Assembly (NCBI GenBank): GCA_027066265.1
Contig: JAMOOB010000150.1
Location: 1 to 12,298 of the forward strand
DNA length: 12,298 bases
Source of the DNA: Desulfurococcales archaeon
GTDB taxonomy: Archaea > Thermoproteota > Thermoprotei_A > Sulfolobales > Ignisphaeraceae
Direction: 5' to 3'
Shown: positions 5,878-12,298 of the stretch, one piece after another
Layout: every line of letters begins with the position of its first letter
Numbering within the stretch: position 1 is the stretch's first letter
Made by a program: the position numbers and the translations under genes
The notes under the pieces: generated by a model
The model's database searches: none
Seen by the model: the letters and a program-made list of their open reading frames with translations, nothing else
Told to the model about the DNA's origin: nothing

Positions 5878-7814
5878 GCTTCAAGATAGATCTAGCCCAC
5901 ATCAGGAACACTATATTCCGTCTCCTACCACCGGAAGCACAGGTAACCAGGCTCGAGTTCGAAGGTCCCGAGATCGCGATATACGTACGGAACCCTAAGT
6001 TCCTCCTCGAGCACACGGGTATACTCAGCCAGCTAGCTAAGACTATCAAGAAACGCGTCGTGATAAGGACCGATCCCTCGATAAGGAAGGATCCTAACGA
6101 AGCTAGGAAAATCATAGAATCCATAGTACCTAAAGAAGCAGGAATCGAGAGAGTTGAGTTCGATGCTGTACTCGGCGAGGTTGTGATAGAGGCTAGAAAC
6201 CCTAAGAAAGTAGCTGAGAAAGTTAATCAGATCCTCGTAGAGACCGGTTGGAGACCTAGGATAGTGCGTGCACCACCAATGCGGAGTCGAACCTACGAAG
6301 AGATAGTATCCATGTTCTACAAGCGCGAAGCCATGGAGTACAGGTTAAACTTCTTGAGAGAGCTTGGAGAAGCTATTCACCGCGATGTATTGCTCGCTAG
6401 AGATGGCAACAACTACGTTCGAATAACCTTCCTAGGAGCAGCACAAGAGGTTGGGAGAAGCGCGATACTCGTTGAAACAGCTGAAAGCCGTATACTACTC
6501 GATTTCGGCATTAATCCAGGTAGAGGTCTAAGTCCGAACGCGTTTCCACGCCTCGATCTGGTAGGCATAGAGCCCGAGGATATAGACGCGGTTGTAGTAA
6601 GCCATGCACACCTAGATCACTGTGGGCTCGTACCCTACCTATTCAAGTATGGGTATCGAGGACCCGTATACACAACGCAAGCAACGAGAGATCTAATGAT
6701 ACTCCTACTCAAGGACTTCATAGAGATTCTCGAGAAGAGCGGTCAAGAACCTCTGTTCACCATGAAGGACGTCGAAGTCATGCTTCTACATACTATACCT
6801 TTGCGCTACAACGTAGTTACGGATATAGCTCCAGATGTAAGGCTTACTCTATACAATGCTGGTCACATACTGGGATCCGCAATCATACACCTACACATAG
6901 GGAACGGCTTCTACAACATTGTCTACACGGGAGACTTCAAGTTCGGCAAGACAAGGCTTCTCGAACGCGCCGACTACGTATTTCCGCGCGTAGATGCATT
7001 GATAATGGAGACCACCTACGGAGCAACGAATCAACCACGTAGAGAAGAAGCTGAACGAATGCTCATAGAAATCATCAAGCGTACGGTTGAACGCGGAGGC
7101 AAGGTATTGATACCTGTACTAAGCGTAGGGCGAGCACAAGAGATACTGCTAGTATTGAGGGAAGCATTGGAGAATAAACAGCTTCCCGAAATACCGATAT
7201 ACATCGAAGGACTTGTAGAGGAAGTTACCGCGATACACACAGCGTATCCAGAACTACTTGCGAAACCTTTGCGTGCAATGCTTGAGGAAGGAATCAATCC
7301 GTTCAAACACGAACAATTCCAGAGAGTTGATCGAAATAAGCCGCGAATCGACATCGTTGAAGAACGACAGCCCTGCGTCATCGTAGCGACTTCCGGTATG
7401 CTTACTGGAGGACCTTCTGTTGAGTACTTCAAACTCCTAGCACCCGATCCCAAGAACAGCATCGTGTTTGTAAGCTACCAGATCGAGGGTACGCTAGGTA
7501 GGAAGGTAAAGGATGGTGCTAAGGAAGTCACGTTCGTTGGCGAACATGGCAAGATCGAGACCATAAAGATCAACATGGAGGTCTACGCAATCGAAGGATT
7601 CTCTGGGCACTCCGATAGACAACAACTCTACGATTATCTGAGAAGCATCACTCCCAAGCCTAACAAGGTATTCTTAGTTCACGGAGAACCCAACGCTATA
7701 TCAGCCTTCAAGAACGCGATCTCCGGTCGTAACGCTAAGAAGCTAGGCTTCCGTTCATTAGAGGTATACGCGCCCCGCATCCTAGAATCCTACACACCAG
7801 CATACAACCTATAG
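5874..7814 (+). CDS. fttA: aCPSF1/FttA: KH-domain beta-CASP ribonuclease, transcription termination factor
   Basis: A metallo-beta-lactamase/beta-CASP nuclease related to eukaryotic CPSF73. In other archaea it cleaves nascent RNA 3' ends and drives transcription termination with RNA polymerase. The 646 residues match the family length. Two KH-type RNA-binding domains fill about 1-150. The metal site is intact: HAHLDH at 244-249, GHILGS with His331, and TGDF with Asp354. Beta-CASP motifs follow: A in METTYG (Glu379), B in FSGHSD (His579), C in LVHGE (His603). The ATG overlaps the psmB stop codon by four bases. Its last 25 bases overlap the 3' end of the opposing cytidylyltransferase gene, and no T-rich terminator follows it. 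Confidence 0.96.
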   Translation: MSFKIDLAHIRNTIFRLLPPEAQVTRLEFEGPEIAIYVRNPKFLLEHTGILSQLAKTIKKRVVIRTDPSIRKDPNEARKIIESIVPKEAGIERVEFDAVLGEVVIEARNPKKVAEKVNQILVETGWRPRIVRAPPMRSRTYEEIVSMFYKREAMEYRLNFLRELGEAIHRDVLLARDGNNYVRITFLGAAQEVGRSAILVETAESRILLDFGINPGRGLSPNAFPRLDLVGIEPEDIDAVVVSHAHLDHCGLVPYLFKYGYRGPVYTTQATRDLMILLLKDFIEILEKSGQEPLFTMKDVEVMLLHTIPLRYNVVTDIAPDVRLTLYNAGHILGSAIIHLHIGNGFYNIVYTGDFKFGKTRLLERADYVFPRVDALIMETTYGATNQPRREEAERMLIEIIKRTVERGGKVLIPVLSVGRAQEILLVLREALENKQLPEIPIYIEGLVEEVTAIHTAYPELLAKPLRAMLEEGINPFKHEQFQRVDRNKPRIDIVEERQPCVIVATSGMLTGGPSVEYFKLLAPDPKNSIVFVSYQIEGTLGRKVKDGAKEVTFVGEHGKIETIKINMEVYAIEGFSGHSDRQQLYDYLRSITPKPNKVFLVHGEPNAISAFKNAISGRNAKKLGFRSLEVYAPRILESYTPAYNL

Positions 7815-8494
7815 AGTTCGAGAATCCGACGCTTAATCGAAGTAGAGGAGTAGCTACCTACCCGGCTACGCATCCTAACAACTTTCGCACGTATGCCTCG
7901 ACGTAGAAGCTCTTCCTCCAGATCCTTCTCATCGATTCTCTGGTCCGGTCCAAGAGCAACAATGTGGGGTTTCAACCTCTCTAGAGGTTCGAGGAAGTCG
8001 TGTTCTGAACCCAGCACAGCATCGTAGACGTACTTAATGCTGGATACCACACGTAGCCTATCGACTTCGTTCATTGCTGGTTCTATACCTCGTAACCTTC
8101 TATACGTCGAATCCCTAGCAACGATTACGAAGAGCTTGTTTCCGAGGTTCGAAGCCCATCTAAGGAACTCGATGTGTCCTGGATGAACGATATCGAAGGA
8201 ACCAGCAACCACGACTCTAAGCTCTTCAGCTCGAATCCACTCGATCTCGATAGCTCCCATCATACGCAACGCATCTAGTAATCCTTCTGCATAGGATATC
8301 GTTACTAATCCCGTCAAACAATCTCCCTTTCCTAAGAAGTACTTGGAGTCCTCGAGGTATCTAAGGGCTAGGTCCAGAACTTTCTTCGCCGTGGAGTCTA
8401 GTACGCGAAGTGTTCGAAGGCTTGCTTCGAAGTTCGCAATGTATTTCTCTAACCGTTTGCACGGATCGCTAAGCCACGTCTCCACAATGATCAA
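7790..8494 (-). CDS. DUF357-cytidylyltransferase fusion, FAD synthetase (RibL)-like
   Basis: A 234-residue two-domain protein. Residues about 10-82 are a helical DUF357-type domain. Residues about 92-225 are a nucleotidyltransferase fold with GSFDIVHPGH (98-107, the HxGH catalytic motif), VARDSTYRRLRG (125-136), the ALGPDQ strand (180-185) and GSYSSTSI (213-220), the counterpart of the ISTSxI motif. The second domain resembles RibL, the archaeal FMN adenylyltransferase that makes FAD, with the characteristic LGSEHDFLEPLERLKP stretch. FAD synthesis is therefore the best guess, though related transferases use glycerol-3-phosphate or pantetheine phosphate. Start is TTG at 8494 or GTG at 8485. 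It begins seven bases after the DUF498 gene ends, so the two are likely one operon. Its end overlaps the convergent aCPSF1 gene by 25 bases. Confidence 0.8.
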   Translation of the reverse strand: MIIVETWLSDPCKRLEKYIANFEASLRTLRVLDSTAKKVLDLALRYLEDSKYFLGKGDCLTGLVTISYAEGLLDALRMMGAIEIEWIRAEELRVVVAGSFDIVHPGHIEFLRWASNLGNKLFVIVARDSTYRRLRGIEPAMNEVDRLRVVSSIKYVYDAVLGSEHDFLEPLERLKPHIVALGPDQRIDEKDLEEELLRRGIRAKVVRMRSRVGSYSSTSIKRRILELYRLYAGV

Positions 8495-8501
8495 CCTTGT
8501 A

Positions 8502-8864
8502 CTAGCACGTTATGTGTATCACTGCAAGCACTCTTCCACCGAAACCACGAAGCATTTCAACGATCTTCGGCGATGTATCTATGTATATAGGTTTCGATAG
8601 CTGTCTAAGGAATTCAAGCACATCGTTCTCTATGGGTAACGCTCCCTCCATACCTTTACCGATGAATATTGCGTCGAAGTCTCTGCATAACGCAACAATG
8701 TGTTCCATCTCCTCACGCGTAAGAGGTGTATGTCCGTAGAGCTTAGCCTTATGCTTCGATAAATGCTTAGGTCTAGGAACTATATTCTCTCCACACAACA
8801 CAACGTCTTCGCGATACTCTACACCGTTGATCACAATCCTTCCGAATTCTAGCTGTATCTGCAT
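8502..8864 (-). CDS. Mth938-like domain protein (DUF498/NDUFAF3 family)
   Basis: A 120-residue single-domain protein. The order of motifs fits the Mth938/DUF498 family: an N-terminal strand GRIVINGVEY, a central FIGKGMEGALPI (67-78) where family members have an IGTG-type strand-loop, a conserved PKIVEMLRG helix, and the C-terminal RVLAVIHITC matching the usual end of the family. Eukaryotic relatives include the complex I assembly factor NDUFAF3 and AAMDC; the molecular role in archaea is not known. It lies just upstream of the RibL-like gene on the same strand. Start is ATG at 8864, about 38 bases from the TATA element shared with the divergent MazG gene; no clear ribosome site is seen. Confidence 0.8.
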   Translation of the reverse strand: MQIQLEFGRIVINGVEYREDVVLCGENIVPRPKHLSKHKAKLYGHTPLTREEMEHIVALCRDFDAIFIGKGMEGALPIENDVLEFLRQLSKPIYIDTSPKIVEMLRGFGGRVLAVIHITC

Positions 8865-8898
8865 ACCAAAACCCTACGTCGAAAGCACTACAGAACGG

Positions 8899-8906
8899 TA
8901 TTTATG
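8899..8906. promoter_or_regulatory. Shared TATA-like element between the DUF498 operon and MazG
   Basis: TATTTATG is the only AT-rich block in the 71-base gap. Its centre is about 34 bases from the MazG ATG on one side and about 38 from the DUF498 ATG on the other, so both mRNAs would have very short leaders. Confidence 0.5.
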
Positions 8907-8935
8907 GTTAAGCACCTATCAGAGCGTGGGCATCC

Positions 8936-9202
8936 ATGGAGTTGAGGGACATTCAGGAATACATGCGTAGACAATTCTACGAACGCGATCGCGCTCGAGG
9001 GCTCTACGCCACCTTCACATGGTTAGTGGAGGAAGTCGGTGAGCTAGCGGAAGCTCTGCTCAGCGGTGACAAGACGAGAATAGAGGAGGAGATAGCCGAC
9101 GTACTTGCATGGACTATAAGCATAGCTAACCTCCTAGACATAGATGTCGAGCGAGCACTTGAACGAAAGTACGGCATCAAGCAATCAACCGATGAGAAAT
9201 GA
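8936..9202 (+). CDS. MazG-like nucleotide pyrophosphohydrolase
   Basis: A small all-alpha NTP pyrophosphohydrolase of 88 residues, the single-domain MazG-like form. The metal-binding motif is clear: EEVGE at 32-36 followed by ELAEAL, and EIAD at 52-55 followed by VLAWTISIAN. Family members cleave (d)NTPs to monophosphates plus pyrophosphate and are thought to remove damaged or surplus nucleotides. The substrate here is unknown. Start is ATG, with TATA spacing that implies a nearly leaderless mRNA and no good ribosome site. The tRNA-Thr gene follows 41 bases later with its own promoter-like element. Confidence 0.9.
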   Translation: MELRDIQEYMRRQFYERDRARGLYATFTWLVEEVGELAEALLSGDKTRIEEEIADVLAWTISIANLLDIDVERALERKYGIKQSTDEK

Positions 9203-9204
9203 AG

Positions 9205-9212
9205 ACTTATTA
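9205..9212 (+). promoter_or_regulatory. TATA-like element for tRNA-Thr
   Basis: ACTTATTA begins two bases after the MazG stop codon and is centred about 35 bases before the tRNA 5' end, which is suitable spacing for initiation slightly upstream of the mature tRNA. Confidence 0.4.
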
Positions 9213-9243
9213 CGGCTAGGCACGGATGGAGGGAAAGGACTGT

Positions 9244-9319
9244 GCCGCCGTAGCTCAGCTGGTAGAGCGCCGCCCTGGTAAGGCGGAGGTCCCGGGTTCA
9301 AATCCCGGCGGCGGCTCCA
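9244..9319 (+). tRNA. tRNA-Thr (anticodon GGU)
   Basis: A full cloverleaf can be drawn: acceptor GCCGCCG pairs with CGGCGGC (9309-9315); D stem GCTC/GAGC; anticodon stem CCGCC/GGCGG around loop CTGGTAA with anticodon GGT at 9277-9279; T stem CCGGG/CCCGG with loop TTCAAAT. The discriminator is T (9316) and CCA is encoded (9317-9319). There is no intron. The body is 73 bases without CCA. Confidence 0.97.
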
Positions 9320-9332
9320 AACAATTCTTGCA

Positions 9333-10232
9333 CTAACGAATTTCCTCAACGAGTTTAGTTCTTAGCTTCCTCACGATCTGCATCACATTCTTCAGTACTT
9401 CAATATCTTCATCGATGCTTCTACGCGGAAGCTCGACGAAGCCTCTAGCTAATGCTTCTAAACATTCTTCCTCTACTGGATGAAGTTTCGGTGCGGGAAT
9501 CACTAGAGTGTAGGGTGGGTATCGATACTGATCGTCGGCTTCCGATGCAAGTTCCTCGATTCGCTTGATGTATACTCGATTACCGGTACCGTAAACCTGT
9601 TCTAGAATCACAACGCTATCGTTTGGTTTAAGAACTTCGATTCCTTCTATTTGCTGAGCTTCTAGGAGTATCTTTATCGCTTCCGGTGGCTTCATGAAGT
9701 ACCCTTTATCCGTATCCATCTCGAGTAGAAGTATCGTGTGAAGATTCCTAGAACGGTTCTCGTAGAGAACGCGTAGTGGGTAGGTATACACGATACCATT
9801 CTTCGAACTGACCACCGTCACGATCTTGCCGAAGCGATAGGGTTGGAGACACGTTAAGGACATAGCTACGCCTAGTATCGATAATCCGTTGACTATCTCA
9901 ACCTTGACGCCGCGTTTAGAAGCTTCAGTTATGAAGATGTTGTGCGTCGTTGCAGTGAGGGGATCTCCCACTACAGCTATGCATACATTCCTGCTCCGAG
10001 CATCTTCGATCAATTCCTCTACAGATCTACCCTCTAATCGATCCCTACCAACGATCTCGGCGCTCAAACCCAACGATCGTAGTAATTCCTCGAGGAACCT
10101 TACGTCGGGGTACCATAGACTCGTGTAGCGATCTATCAACACAGTATCGCACGATAATAACTCGCGCAGAGCTACGAGCGTAATCGTATCTATCGATAGT
10201 CCGAGCCCTACAAGTTTGAGCAGATTCCTCAC
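9333..10232 (-). CDS. dphB: Diphthine synthase
   Basis: An S-adenosylmethionine-dependent methyltransferase of the tetrapyrrole-methylase fold. It methylates the modified histidine of translation elongation factor 2 during diphthamide synthesis. Visible motifs are the N-terminal LVGLGLS (7-13), the SAM-binding GDPLTATTH (89-97), LQPYRFGK (129-136), RNLHTILLLEMD (162-173) and the C-terminal VIPAPKLHPVE (244-254). At 299 residues it is longer than the roughly 260 usual in the family; the excess is a charged helical tail from about 265. Start is GTG at 10232, overlapping the HD-gene TGA by four bases (GTGA), and the GTG sits within a GAGGTGA sequence, so translation is probably coupled to the HD gene. 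Confidence 0.92.
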   Translation of the reverse strand: MRNLLKLVGLGLSIDTITLVALRELLSCDTVLIDRYTSLWYPDVRFLEELLRSLGLSAEIVGRDRLEGRSVEELIEDARSRNVCIAVVGDPLTATTHNIFITEASKRGVKVEIVNGLSILGVAMSLTCLQPYRFGKIVTVVSSKNGIVYTYPLRVLYENRSRNLHTILLLEMDTDKGYFMKPPEAIKILLEAQQIEGIEVLKPNDSVVILEQVYGTGNRVYIKRIEELASEADDQYRYPPYTLVIPAPKLHPVEEECLEALARGFVELPRRSIDEDIEVLKNVMQIVRKLRTKLVEEIR

Positions 10233-11509
10233 CTCAAACCGATCTTTCTAACGAGATCTCTTGCCTTTGCAACGTATCGATCCAAGACGTAGATTCTCCT
10301 AACGAGGAACTTCCTTGGAAGGGTTTTCACAACGCTGTTCTCAACCATCGATACGGGTACGGAAGCACCTCTTCGAAGAATTACGCGAGGTTGTACGTGT
10401 ACGTCGTCGACTATCTTTATATCGTCTACGAATACCTCGACATCGTCTATACCGATACCACGGAGCTTCTCAACGATGTTCTCGAGATCGTGGTGCCGCA
10501 CTTCCTCTTCTGAATCGCTTACCATCTTCGAGAGATCGATTACGGTCTTGTATCCTCGTCGAGACAAGAACATTCTTATCAACTCCTTCACGTTCTCATC
10601 GATGTTGGGGTCCCTCAGAGCTCTAACCATAACTCCGTACAGCCATGCATCGTTCCAGAACACAATGCTTCCATCCCTAATAGCTCTCCTTATCTCGGAC
10701 ATCGATGTGAAGAAGAATTCGTTAGCTATCCTAGCGCTAAGCTCTTCGTATATCTTCCTTATGAGGATTTCGAAACCAACGATCGTTTTATGGTAGTAGA
10801 CTGCTCGATACATGTAGAGCCTGGCTAGGTAGAAGTTCTCTACAGCTTCGAGACCTTTCTCTAGGATTGCTAGATTACCCTCACCATCGATGCACAGCGT
10901 GCTTACAATTCTATGTATATCTATCACCCCGTACGCAACACCTGTATGCAACGAATCTCTCAATAGATAGTCTATTCTATCAACATCGAGGTCCCCCGAA
11001 ACAAGCTGGTTGTACAGTGGTTCACGGTGTCGACCTCTCATCACCGCAACGACTTCCTGAGGATCGAAACCGTAGTTAATGAGCACCGCCTTGATATCGG
11101 GATTCTCTCGCACTATTAGTTCCGACAAATCTTCGTGACCTATACCCAGCTTCTTCCTGTAGTAAAGCTCCGTAGCATGGCTATACGGCATGTGTCCAAT
11201 ATCGTGGAGCAATGCTGCTATTCTAAGCAGCTGAACATCATCTCGATTACTGATGTATCCAATGCTGTAGAGCCTCGAAGCAACCATACCCATGACATGC
11301 ATCGCTCCGAGAGAATGACTGAAGCGAGTATGCGTTGCTCCAGGATAAACAAGCCATGCAGCTGCCAACTGCTTGATGAATCTTAATCTTTGAAATATTG
11401 GTGTATCTATGAGCTCTTTCTCGACATCCGTTATCTCTATGTATCCGTGTACTTCATCGAAGATCTTTTTGACTATCTTTGACGGTGGTAACGCAGGTGT
11501 GGTATCCAT
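10229..11509 (-). CDS. HD-domain phosphohydrolase, COG1078 (YwfO/SAMHD1-like) family
   Basis: A 426-residue HD hydrolase. The metal-binding residues are present: THTRFSHSLG with His65, LLHDIGHMPYSH with His102 and Asp103, and SGDLDVDRIDYLLRD (171-185), where Asp177 aligns from memory with the fourth ligand of SAMHD1. GIGHEDLSE (122-130) adds a further conserved His. Relatives hydrolyse dNTPs to nucleosides and triphosphate; the COG1078 group is broad and the substrate here is not determined. The region after about 290 is less conserved and may form an oligomerisation or regulatory part. It is preceded on the same strand by a YwgA-like gene (61-base gap, own TATA-like element) and overlaps dphB by four bases. 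Confidence 0.9.
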   Translation of the reverse strand: MDTTPALPPSKIVKKIFDEVHGYIEITDVEKELIDTPIFQRLRFIKQLAAAWLVYPGATHTRFSHSLGAMHVMGMVASRLYSIGYISNRDDVQLLRIAALLHDIGHMPYSHATELYYRKKLGIGHEDLSELIVRENPDIKAVLINYGFDPQEVVAVMRGRHREPLYNQLVSGDLDVDRIDYLLRDSLHTGVAYGVIDIHRIVSTLCIDGEGNLAILEKGLEAVENFYLARLYMYRAVYYHKTIVGFEILIRKIYEELSARIANEFFFTSMSEIRRAIRDGSIVFWNDAWLYGVMVRALRDPNIDENVKELIRMFLSRRGYKTVIDLSKMVSDSEEEVRHHDLENIVEKLRGIGIDDVEVFVDDIKIVDDVHVQPRVILRRGASVPVSMVENSVVKTLPRKFLVRRIYVLDRYVAKARDLVRKIGLR

Positions 11510-11542
11510 ACTTAGGTGCCCATCAATGCAATAAGCAACAAC

Positions 11543-11550
11543 CCTATAAA
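11543..11550 (-). promoter_or_regulatory. TATA box for the HD-dphB operon
   Basis: TTTATAGG on the minus strand is centred about 37 bases before the HD gene ATG (11509) in an otherwise mixed-composition gap. It suggests a leader of about ten bases and transcription that can begin separately from the upstream YwgA-like gene. Confidence 0.5.
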
Positions 11551-11570
11551 GCGATAGCTTCGCACAGAGC

Positions 11571-12077
11571 TCAACACAAACCTTTCTCTACAAGAATTCT
11601 CCAAACACGTTCTGCAATTCCTGGATCTATGTACCTCTTACGAACGAGAAGCTCCGATAAAGGTTCTACAGGTCTTGGATACACGTCGCGGCACAGCATT
11701 ATCAAACTCGATACCGTTTCCAACACCATGACTTTCTCGTTCACGTTCATTGTCTCAAGCTCATCGAAGATTTTCGTCAAGAAGTCGTAGGTTCGCAACA
11801 CTTTTTCACGATCTTCGTCGTTCAGCACGGATACGTCGACATCCCTAACTATGCGGTATATCGATGCCAAACCCTTGCTGTACGGTCCTCTAGAAAACCA
11901 TCTGAAGTCTAGCCCTAGATCCAAGCCCCCAACAACTTGCAGTAGATAACCTAGCTTCTGAACTACTAACTTAAACGATTCATCATCGAGATCCTCACGA
12001 AGGAAGCCGAGCATATCCATGAGCATCCTTATCGCTGCAGCTCTCCTTGCTCTCGAACCCAAGACCAGCCCTAACAC
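11571..12077 (-). CDS. YwgA-like small protein linked to the HD hydrolase
   Basis: A 168-residue, mainly helical protein of unknown function. The recognisable part is residues 35-75: a helix VVQKLGYLLQ (38-47), then a segment with LDFRWFSRGPYSKGL (56-70). A Q/K-L-x-Y-L-L helix followed by an aromatic strand and GPYS is typical of YwgA and, more distantly, the Panacea/DUF4065 group. The rest is amphipathic helices with an acidic patch (LNDEDRE, 85-91) and no catalytic motif I recognise. The start is uncertain: GTG at 12077 is the first possible, but ATG codons at residues 18, 20 and 22 also precede the conserved part, and the only AT-rich element upstream (12094-12103) is close to 12077. Its position 61 bases before a COG1078 HD gene supports a functional link; the assignment rests on motif recall, not a search. 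Confidence 0.6.
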   Translation of the reverse strand: MLGLVLGSRARRAAAIRMLMDMLGFLREDLDDESFKLVVQKLGYLLQVVGGLDLGLDFRWFSRGPYSKGLASIYRIVRDVDVSVLNDEDREKVLRTYDFLTKIFDELETMNVNEKVMVLETVSSLIMLCRDVYPRPVEPLSELLVRKRYIDPGIAERVWRILVEKGLC

Positions 12078-12209
12078 AGAGTCTAGAGGCTAGAGTTAAT
12101 CAACACGAGGGCTCAACGAAACTTTCCTCTCAGGAAACAATCCTTGGGATACGCAAACAGATCCCGCTACATACGTTGAACATGTCCGGAGAATATGTTA
12201 TGGAAGCGG
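12078..12209. other. Gene-free 132-base gap with two short inverted repeats
   Basis: Between the YwgA-like gene and tRNA-Ala there is no reading frame of note. It holds two adjacent hairpin-capable sequences: TTTCCT/AGGAAA (12123-12128 and 12132-12137, three-base loop) and GGGAT/ATCCC (12146-12150 and 12161-12165, ten-base loop). A looser pair AACAT/ATGTT (12179-12183, 12195-12199) and a direct repeat CTAGAG near 12082-12095 are also present. They could be leader, tRNA-trailer or RNA structures, or chance. Confidence 0.35.
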
Positions 12210-12286
<77 letters not shown>

Positions 12287-12298
12287 TCAGAGCCGATA

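Noticed and set aside
10315..10796. Plus-strand frames opposite the HD gene
   Set aside because: Products lack any known motif and the minus-strand HD gene is intact throughout.
12123..12171. Hairpins followed by ACA as an H/ACA guide RNA
   Set aside because: No kink-turn or kink-loop and no proper pseudouridylation pocket could be drawn; too weak to call.

Overview
The window looks like a chromosomal segment of a hyperthermophilic archaeon of the Thermoproteota (Crenarchaeota), possibly Desulfurococcales. The evidence is archaeal: an sn-glycerol-1-phosphate dehydrogenase for archaeal lipids, a 20S proteasome beta subunit next to an aCPSF1/FttA-type beta-CASP RNase, a diphthine synthase, a long FKBP isomerase, a stalked S-layer protein, TATA boxes about 30-40 bases before start codons, many GTG/TTG starts and two tRNA genes with encoded CCA. 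The genus cannot be fixed from the sequence alone.

Layout. Positions 1-2548 (+) carry the 3' part of a large surface-layer protein: beta-rich Ig-like ectodomain, long coiled-coil stalk and a C-terminal membrane anchor; its N-terminus lies outside the window. A T-rich terminator separates it from a convergent CYTH-domain gene (2612-3172, -). That gene is divergent from an FKBP-type prolyl isomerase (3276-3977, +). The 72-base gap after FKBP holds a likely C/D-box guide sRNA (about 3988-4048). G1P dehydrogenase (4050-5120, -) is divergent from the psmB-aCPSF1 operon (5206-7814, +), in which the two genes overlap by four bases. A two-gene minus-strand unit follows: Mth938-like (DUF498) protein, then a DUF357-cytidylyltransferase fusion resembling archaeal FAD synthetase (8864 down to 7790). 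Its 3' end overlaps the aCPSF1 3' end. A small MazG-type pyrophosphohydrolase (8936-9202, +) and tRNA-Thr(GGU) come next. The right part is on the minus strand: tRNA-Ala(GGC), a small YwgA-like protein, an HD-domain phosphohydrolase of the YwfO/SAMHD1-like group, and dphB, whose start codon overlaps the HD stop codon.

Most genes are housekeeping: lipid backbone, protein folding and turnover, transcription termination, translation factor modification and nucleotide hygiene. Two nucleotide-hydrolysing families (MazG and HD) lie near each other. The parts most worth a second look are the C/D-box RNA candidate, the YwgA-like/HD/dphB cluster, the coiled-coil register change just above the S-layer membrane anchor, and the compact divergent promoters in which one AT-rich element seems to serve both directions. 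I saw no CRISPR array, insertion sequence, prophage or clear sign of recent transfer. I could not identify a wholly new system with confidence; the YwgA-like/HD pair is the nearest candidate.
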